Shown one piece after another: positions 36,928 through 41,297 of a DNA stretch of 41,297 bases (positions are counted from its first letter, which is position 1; every line of letters begins with the position of its first letter). A program made the position numbers and the translations under genes. The DNA comes from an uncultured Prochlorococcus sp. (GTDB taxonomy: Bacteria; Cyanobacteriota; Cyanobacteriia; PCC-6307; Cyanobiaceae). The stretch spans positions 1-41,297 of the forward strand of contig CABYNZ010000010.1 in NCBI GenBank assembly GCA_902520485.1, read 5' to 3'. The notes under the pieces were generated by a model. The model ran no database searches. It was not told where the DNA came from and worked only from the letters and a program-made list of their open reading frames with translations.

Positions 36928-37104
36928 TTAAGAAAAAAGGCTTATTAAAGCAATTACTATAAAAATAATTCCTATACCAACAGTTGCCATCCTTCCATTC
37001 CATATTTCAGCTTGAGGGGTAAAACCTCTTTTCCACAAATTCAGTTCCTTTTTATCAACGAAGTTTTTTGTCTCATTAATCTCGATTTTAGATTGTTTGT
37101 TCAT
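36928..37104 (-). CDS. hli: High-light-inducible protein (one-helix Hli/Scp)
   Basis: A 58-residue small protein with ATG at 37104. Residues 27-43 read GFTPQAEIWNGRMATVG, containing the chlorophyll-binding ExxNGR motif of Hli/CAB-like proteins; the single membrane helix runs to the C-terminus (about 33-57). The first 22 residues are polar. Hli proteins bind chlorophyll and carotenoid and protect photosystem II assembly intermediates under excess light. It begins 5 nt after the tsaD stop and has no Shine-Dalgarno site, so it may be read with tsaD. Confidence 0.88.
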   Translation of the reverse strand: MNKQSKIEINETKNFVDKKELNLWKRGFTPQAEIWNGRMATVGIGIIFIVIALISLFS

Positions 37105-37109
37105 TGAAG

Positions 37110-38180
37110 TTAGAAAGGAGGGTTTTCTTCATAAAGGGTATTTGCTTGTTCAATTGATAGTCTTCCTGCGACTCCTAATTTAAGGGAACTTAAATGATCC
37201 TTAAATTTGATTCTGAACAATGCCGCCGCTCCAATCATTGCCGCATTATCTGTACAAAGATCAAGAGGAGCTAAGTGAACTTTAATAGATTTTTTACTAG
37301 CTTCACTAATCATCATTTTTCTTAATGTATTGTTAGCAGCCACACCCCCTACTACAACAACATTATCCAAGCTGTGATCTTCTGCGCATTGCATTGTTCT
37401 CTCTACCAAGACCTCTGCCACTACTCTCTCAAAACTTGCAGCGATGTCAGGAGTGGGAACGGTCTTCCCATCCAAATTTATTCTCTCAACTAATCTTAAT
37501 ACGGCAGTTTTTAGACCACTAAAAGAGAAATCATATTTAAGAAATCCACCTTTTTTATCAGAGATCCTACATTTTGGTAAATTAAATTTCATTGGGTCCC
37601 CATTTTTAGCAATCTTTTCAATTGCCGGTCCTCCTGGATAACTAAGACCTAATAGTCTGCCAACTTTATCAAAGGCTTCTCCAGCAGCATCATCAAAACT
37701 TTTTCCAAGTCTTTGCATCCCCCTTCTATCATCAACCTTTATTAATTCTGTATGCCCGCCGCTAACAAGTAATGTAAGAAAAGATTTCTTTGGATAGTTT
37801 TCTGAAAATAGAATTGAGGATAAATGTCCCTCCAAATGATGAATCCCCAAAAATGGTTTTGAATGTAACATGCAAAGTGATCTTGCAGTTATAGAGCCAA
37901 CTCGTAAACAACCAACTAATCCAGGAGCTACAGTTGACGCAATATAATCTACTTCCTCAATTTTAATTTTTGATTTTTCTAAAGCCTTATCTAAAACAAA
38001 AGGTAATAACTCTAAATGCTTTCTAGCTGCAAGTTCAGGCACAACTCCTCCCCATTTTGAATGATCTTCGATTTGAGAGGCAATTATATTTGAATGTATT
38101 CTGAAAGTATCGCCAATATTAGAAACTATTGAGACAGATGTCTCATCACAACTTGTTTCAATAGCTAAAACTTTATGCAT
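37110..38180 (-). CDS. tsaD: tRNA threonylcarbamoyladenosine transferase TsaD
   Basis: Transfers the threonylcarbamoyl group to A37 of ANN-decoding tRNAs, working with TsaB and TsaE. The 356-residue length is normal. Family motifs are VLAIETSCDETSVSIV (4-19), the metal-binding HLEGH at 115-119, LLVSGGHTEL near 141-150, the DDAAGEAFDKVGRLLG region, and SFSGLKTAVLR. The C-terminal GGVAANNTLR and LCTDNAAMIG are also in place. The ATG start is well placed. It diverges from psaF across 65 to 74 bp. Confidence 0.96.
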   Translation of the reverse strand: MHKVLAIETSCDETSVSIVSNIGDTFRIHSNIIASQIEDHSKWGGVVPELAARKHLELLPFVLDKALEKSKIKIEEVDYIASTVAPGLVGCLRVGSITARSLCMLHSKPFLGIHHLEGHLSSILFSENYPKKSFLTLLVSGGHTELIKVDDRRGMQRLGKSFDDAAGEAFDKVGRLLGLSYPGGPAIEKIAKNGDPMKFNLPKCRISDKKGGFLKYDFSFSGLKTAVLRLVERINLDGKTVPTPDIAASFERVVAEVLVERTMQCAEDHSLDNVVVVGGVAANNTLRKMMISEASKKSIKVHLAPLDLCTDNAAMIGAAALFRIKFKDHLSSLKLGVAGRLSIEQANTLYEENPPF

Positions 38181-38245
38181 TTTTGATTCAACTTGTTCTA
38201 TTTTAATATTAATTTCTTACTTAACACATTATAAGGAATTAAAGA

Positions 38246-38809
38246 TTGCAACTTATGAAATTCTTTTTTTCAATCATAACCTCAGTTTTTCTGTTCCTCG
38301 GAATTACTCCAATTGCTCTAGCTGCAAATGGGCCTGCCTTAAACGCAGATAGAGCTAGTACAGAATATACCGCTTCAGCCCTCACAAAATGCTCTGAAAA
38401 TCCTAAATTCATTGAGAGAGCAAATTCTGCAACTACTCAAAAAGACATAGCAAGATTTGAAAGATATGGAAAAGCATCATGCGGAGATGATGGTCTTCCT
38501 CATTTAATAATTGGACCTCCTCTTGAGCCATGGGGGGCCCTTTTAAATAGAGGTCATGAAGGAGATTTACTTATTCCCGGAGTATTGTTCATTTACATTG
38601 CTGGAATTATAGGTTGGTCAGGAAGAGAGTATCTCATTGAATCAAAAAAGACTAAGAATCCAGCAGATCTTGAGATCATTATTGACCTAGATTTAGCCAG
38701 AAAATGTCTTGTAAAAGGAGCCCAATGGCCTCTTCTTGCTAATAAACAAGGTAGGAATGGAGATTTAAGAGAGAAAGATAACAATATTACACTTAATGGT
38801 CCTCGCTAA
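38246..38809 (+). CDS. psaF: Photosystem I subunit III (PsaF)
   Basis: Lumen-exposed photosystem I subunit next to the electron-donor docking side. A signal peptide (hydrophobic to about residue 26, ending TPIALA) precedes the mature N-terminus. The two conserved Cys (49 and 78 in CSENP and [11 protein letters not shown]), the membrane segment [19 protein letters not shown], and [10 protein letters not shown] mark PsaF. An insertion around [10 protein letters not shown] lengthens the loop compared with typical PsaF. The start is either TTG 38246, 8 nt after an AAGGA site, or ATG 38255; the longer is given. psaJ follows after 29 nt. Confidence 0.93.
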   Translation: MQLMKFFFSIITSVFLFLGITPIALAANGPALNADRASTEYTASALTKCSENPKFIERANSATTQKDIARFERYGKASCGDDGLPHLIIGPPLEPWGALLNRGHEGDLLIPGVLFIYIAGIIGWSGREYLIESKKTKNPADLEIIIDLDLARKCLVKGAQWPLLANKQGRNGDLREKDNNITLNGPR

Positions 38810-38838
38810 ACATCCTAAAAAAAACTTTCATAAAACAA

Positions 38839-38973
38839 ATGTTCAAAATTCTAAACACAAAATTTGTCAGATCTGCTCCAGTGGTAGCCGCAATTTGGCT
38901 AAGCCTTACAGCTGGAATAATTATTGAATTTAATAGGTTTTTCCCAGATTTATTATTCCATCCAATGAGTTGA
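38839..38973 (+). CDS. psaJ: Photosystem I subunit IX (PsaJ)
   Basis: A 44-residue one-helix photosystem I subunit. The pattern [19 protein letters not shown], then [19 protein letters not shown], is characteristic. The helix lies at about residues 13-30. It starts with an ATG 29 nt after psaF and forms the psaF-psaJ pair typical of cyanobacteria, which ends with a strong hairpin. Confidence 0.95.
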   Translation: MFKILNTKFVRSAPVVAAIWLSLTAGIIIEFNRFFPDLLFHPMS

Positions 38974-38980
38974 TAAATAG

Positions 38981-39018
38981 AAAATAATCAAGTTTTTATT
39001 AACTTGATTATTTTTTTT
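38981..39018 (+). terminator. Intrinsic terminator of psaFJ
   Basis: A perfect 14-bp stem (38981-38994 with 39001-39014), a 6-nt loop and a T run to 39018 follow psaJ after 7 nt. The stem covers the last codons of gmk on the other strand, so one sequence serves as gmk coding sequence and psaFJ terminator. Confidence 0.85.
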
Positions 39019-39542
39019 GCTGTTTCATCAACATTGTGATTTGTTAATGCAAAATCAAATTCATTTGATACCGAAATCTCATAATTAGCCCTTGAGAGTC
39101 TTCTTTTAATTGCCTCTTCTTTTTCTGTACCTCTATTTCTTATTCTTCTCTCTAACTCCTTTTTATCCGGAGGGAGTAAAAATATAGACTGTGAATTAGG
39201 AAACTTATTTTTTATTTGCCTTGCACCCTCTACTTCAATTTCAAGTAGTACGGTAAATCCCTTTTTTATTTTCTCATTAACAGAATACAAAGGCGTTCCA
39301 TAGTAGTTTCCAGCAAATTGAGCCCATTCAAGGAAAAGGTTTTGTTCAATCATTTCTTTAAACTTTTCTTGATTTAAAAAGTAGTAATTTTCTCCGTCCT
39401 TCTCTCCCTCTCTAGGTTCTCTAGTAGTTGCAGATATTGAAAGCCAAAAATTTTTTTCTTTACCTAATATTTCTTTAACAACTGTTCCTTTACCTACCCC
39501 GCTGGGTCCAGTAAGGATAATAAGTTTTTTTTGATTTTTCAT
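38988..39542 (-). CDS. gmk: Guanylate kinase
   Basis: Phosphorylates GMP to GDP. From ATG 39542 the product is 184 residues, the normal length; the P-loop LTGPSGVGKGT starts at residue 9 as expected. A longer frame back to GTG 39611 would add a hydrophobic stretch unlike guanylate kinases, so it is rejected. SATTREPREGEKDGENYYF near 35-53 (GMP binding) and RRLSRANYEI near the end are present. The last codons lie within the psaFJ terminator. It diverges from the NFACT gene with 50 bp between starts. Confidence 0.95.
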   Translation of the reverse strand: MKNQKKLIILTGPSGVGKGTVVKEILGKEKNFWLSISATTREPREGEKDGENYYFLNQEKFKEMIEQNLFLEWAQFAGNYYGTPLYSVNEKIKKGFTVLLEIEVEGARQIKNKFPNSQSIFLLPPDKKELERRIRNRGTEKEEAIKRRLSRANYEISVSNEFDFALTNHNVDETAKKIIKLIKT

Positions 39543-39592
39543 ATTAAATTTTTTACAGTAAAATAAACATCTTGAGAAATAAAAAAGGAATA

Positions 39593-41297
39593 ATGCAAAA
39601 AGGTGTTCCACAGATAATGGATATTACATCTATTAAATCTGTCTTGCATTATTTGACAAAGAACATCTTACCTACAAAGTTTGAGACTGCCCAACAACCA
39701 GAGCCTAATACAATTCAATTATGTTTCAGAGGAGTTGATTCTCAAACATGGTTAGAAGTTTCATGGAATGGAGACTCTCCAAGAATACTAAAGATAAATA
39801 AGCCAGAAAAGATTGGTAGAGAAAGTACACTTTCCAAACAAATAAGATACGGATTAAAGTATATGGCTTTAATTTCGATTGATCAAGATGATTTCGAGAG
39901 AGTAATAAAATTTAGTTTTGCAAAAAAACCTGGAGATGAAATTAATAAGTATTTAATTTTTGAATTAATGGGAAAACATAGTAATATTTTTTATCTGGAT
40001 AATAAACATAAAATAATTGCCGTTGGTAAACAAATTAAATCCAGTCAATCTAGTTTTAGAACAATTTCAACAGGATCAATTTATTCTGGCCCTCCAGTCA
40101 ATCTCAAAAAACAACCTAGAGAAGATGAGTCTTTTCAATCATGGAAAGACTCAATTTCAATAGTACCTGAGTCTTTGAAATACTGTTTAATAAATACCTA
40201 TCAAGGAGTAAGCCCTATCCTCACAAAACAATTAGAGGTTGTTAGCGCAACTGTTAATTCAGAAATAATGGAAAAAAATATTGATTTCATTAGCAACTCA
40301 GATTTAAAGGAGATATTTAAAAATTGGAAGATTTGGATAAACAGGTTTAAAAACAATAACTTTAACTTTTCTACATTCAACAAAGATTTTTATTGCGTTT
40401 GGTTTTTTGATAGGGAAGTTAATTGCGAAAATAAAATAGATTTATGCACAAGCTTAGAGAATTATTATGATTATCATCTAAAACAAAAAAAACTTGAATT
40501 ATTGGAAAATAAAATTGAAGGGATAATTTTTAAACAGAACAATACTGAGAAAAAGAATTTAAATATTCAATATGATCTTCTGACAAAATCAGAAAACTAC
40601 GAGATATATAAAGAAAAAGCTGATATTATATTTTCCTCACATGAAATTAAAAAACAAGACATTATAAAGGGACAAAAACTATATAAAAAATCAAAAAAAC
40701 TAAAGAGATCTAGAGAATTAATAAAAGAAAGATTAAGTATTTACAAAACAAATATAGAAAGATTAGACGAATTCACTACGCTTCTAGAAAATTTAAATTC
40801 TTTAAATCATGAAAAACTTTCTATGAAAATCAAACTACTAGAAGAAATTATGGAAGAAATTTGTAACGAGTTTAATATCAATATCAAGAAGCAAAGAGAA
40901 GATCAGAAAAGTACATATGAGATAGAGTCTTCACCAATTCAAGTTGACACTCCCACAGGATTAAAGCTTCAGGTAGGGCGAAATATGAGGCAAAATGATT
41001 TAATAAGCTTTAAGTTCTCAAAAAAAGGCGATTTATGGTTTCATGCACAGGAATCACCAGGCAGTCATGTAGTTTTGAAGTCTTCATCCCAAGTAGCATC
41101 TGAACAAGATCTTCAAATAGCTGCAGATTTAGCTGCTTTATTTAGTAAAGCAAAAAGAAACATCAAAGTTCCAATTAATTTAGTAAAGATTAAAGATTTG
41201 CAAAAAATCAAAAACGGAGGACCGGGATGCGTTTCCTTTAAAAATGGAGAAATTATTTGGGGAAATCCTACAAGAGGAGAAGATTACATTAAAAAAA
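39593..41297 (+). CDS. NFACT/RqcH-family ribosome quality-control protein, 3' end cut
   Basis: Binds stalled large ribosomal subunits and, in bacteria that use RqcH, adds alanine tails to the stuck peptide. The frame is open from ATG 39593 (preceded by AAGGA) to the window end, 568 codons, close to full family length. The NFACT-N part has ELMGKHSNIFYLD near 123-135 and FRTISTGSIY. A Lys-rich coiled coil spans about 290-430. The NFACT-R motif DLWFHAQESPGSHVVL begins at residue 480. Where B. subtilis RqcH has Asp97-Arg98, this protein has Glu102-Arg103 by my alignment. The family call is firm. Confidence 0.9.
   Translation, partial: MQKGVPQIMDITSIKSVLHYLTKNILPTKFETAQQPEPNTIQLCFRGVDSQTWLEVSWNGDSPRILKINKPEKIGRESTLSKQIRYGLKYMALISIDQDDFERVIKFSFAKKPGDEINKYLIFELMGKHSNIFYLDNKHKIIAVGKQIKSSQSSFRTISTGSIYSGPPVNLKKQPREDESFQSWKDSISIVPESLKYCLINTYQGVSPILTKQLEVVSATVNSEIMEKNIDFISNSDLKEIFKNWKIWINRFKNNNFNFSTFNKDFYCVWFFDREVNCENKIDLCTSLENYYDYHLKQKKLELLENKIEGIIFKQNNTEKKNLNIQYDLLTKSENYEIYKEKADIIFSSHEIKKQDIIKGQKLYKKSKKLKRSRELIKERLSIYKTNIERLDEFTTLLENLNSLNHEKLSMKIKLLEEIMEEICNEFNINIKKQREDQKSTYEIESSPIQVDTPTGLKLQVGRNMRQNDLISFKFSKKGDLWFHAQESPGSHVVLKSSSQVASEQDLQIAADLAALFSKAKRNIKVPINLVKIKDLQKIKNGGPGCVSFKNGEIIWGNPTRGEDYIKK

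Noticed and set aside
39543-39611. Longer gmk with a hydrophobic N-terminal extension from GTG 39611
   Set aside because: The P-loop sits at the normal distance from ATG 39542, and the extension overlaps the start of the divergent NFACT gene, whose ATG at 39593 has an AAGGA site.

Overview
The window looks like chromosomal DNA of a streamlined marine picocyanobacterium, most likely a high-light Prochlorococcus. The evidence is low G+C, very short intergenic gaps, many TTG starts, and photosystem genes (psb27, psaF, psaJ and a one-helix high-light-inducible protein) mixed with cyanobacterial housekeeping genes. I see no insertion sequence, prophage, CRISPR array or restriction system, and no clear sign of recent gene transfer. 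This is core genome, not an island.

Layout. Positions 1-2123 are a leftward cluster: an HTH protein, a small membrane protein, a divergent pyrophosphatase homologue, an Spx/ArsC-like protein and lepB (cut by the window edge). Positions 2298-6973 run rightward: proS, psb27, purA and a PfkB kinase. Positions 6980-8096 hold cutA and cobK leftward. Positions 8125-11336 hold ssb, a DUF2854 protein, argB and a TPR-like/DUF3153 protein, with one small leftward ORF between ssb and the DUF2854 gene. priA (leftward) and sigA (rightward) diverge from a roughly 325-bp spacer, the only long gene-poor stretch; it holds a candidate small ORF. Next come hemC, a canonical pyrophosphatase, an M32 carboxypeptidase, yjbQ, a pterin dehydratase, a CobW GTPase with a His-rich repeat, and a FutB-like iron permease. 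Positions 21879-25049 are leftward: a UPF0104 membrane protein, larC and two unknowns. xthA and hemL follow rightward. Positions 27550-30910 are leftward: an SPFH protein, a small unknown, yajQ, a SLOG/DprA-like protein and a BioD/DRTGG protein. The right end has an SDR, map, a PepSY-like membrane protein, rplS, tRNA-Trp, a small basic protein, tRNA-Asp, gltX, a cation/proton antiporter, an hli gene, tsaD, psaF-psaJ, gmk, and an NFACT/RqcH gene that runs off the end.

How the genes connect. gltX, hemL and hemC are all C5 tetrapyrrole-pathway genes that feed chlorophyll, haem and the corrin ring, and cobK belongs to the corrin branch. psb27, psaF, psaJ and hli serve the photosystems. futB, CobW, LarC and CutA point to tight handling of Fe, Zn/Co, Ni and Cu. 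proS, gltX, two tRNAs, rplS, map, tsaD and NFACT are translation functions.

The ordinary gene content is clear. The points most worth a second look are a pyrophosphatase homologue lacking a key active-site Asp beside a second complete copy, a protein-like frame upstream of priA that may need a frameshift, a Psb27 without a lipobox, exact 21-bp repeats in CobW, an apparently lone LarC, and a SLOG/DRTGG gene pair of unknown function. I do not see strong evidence for a new multi-gene system.
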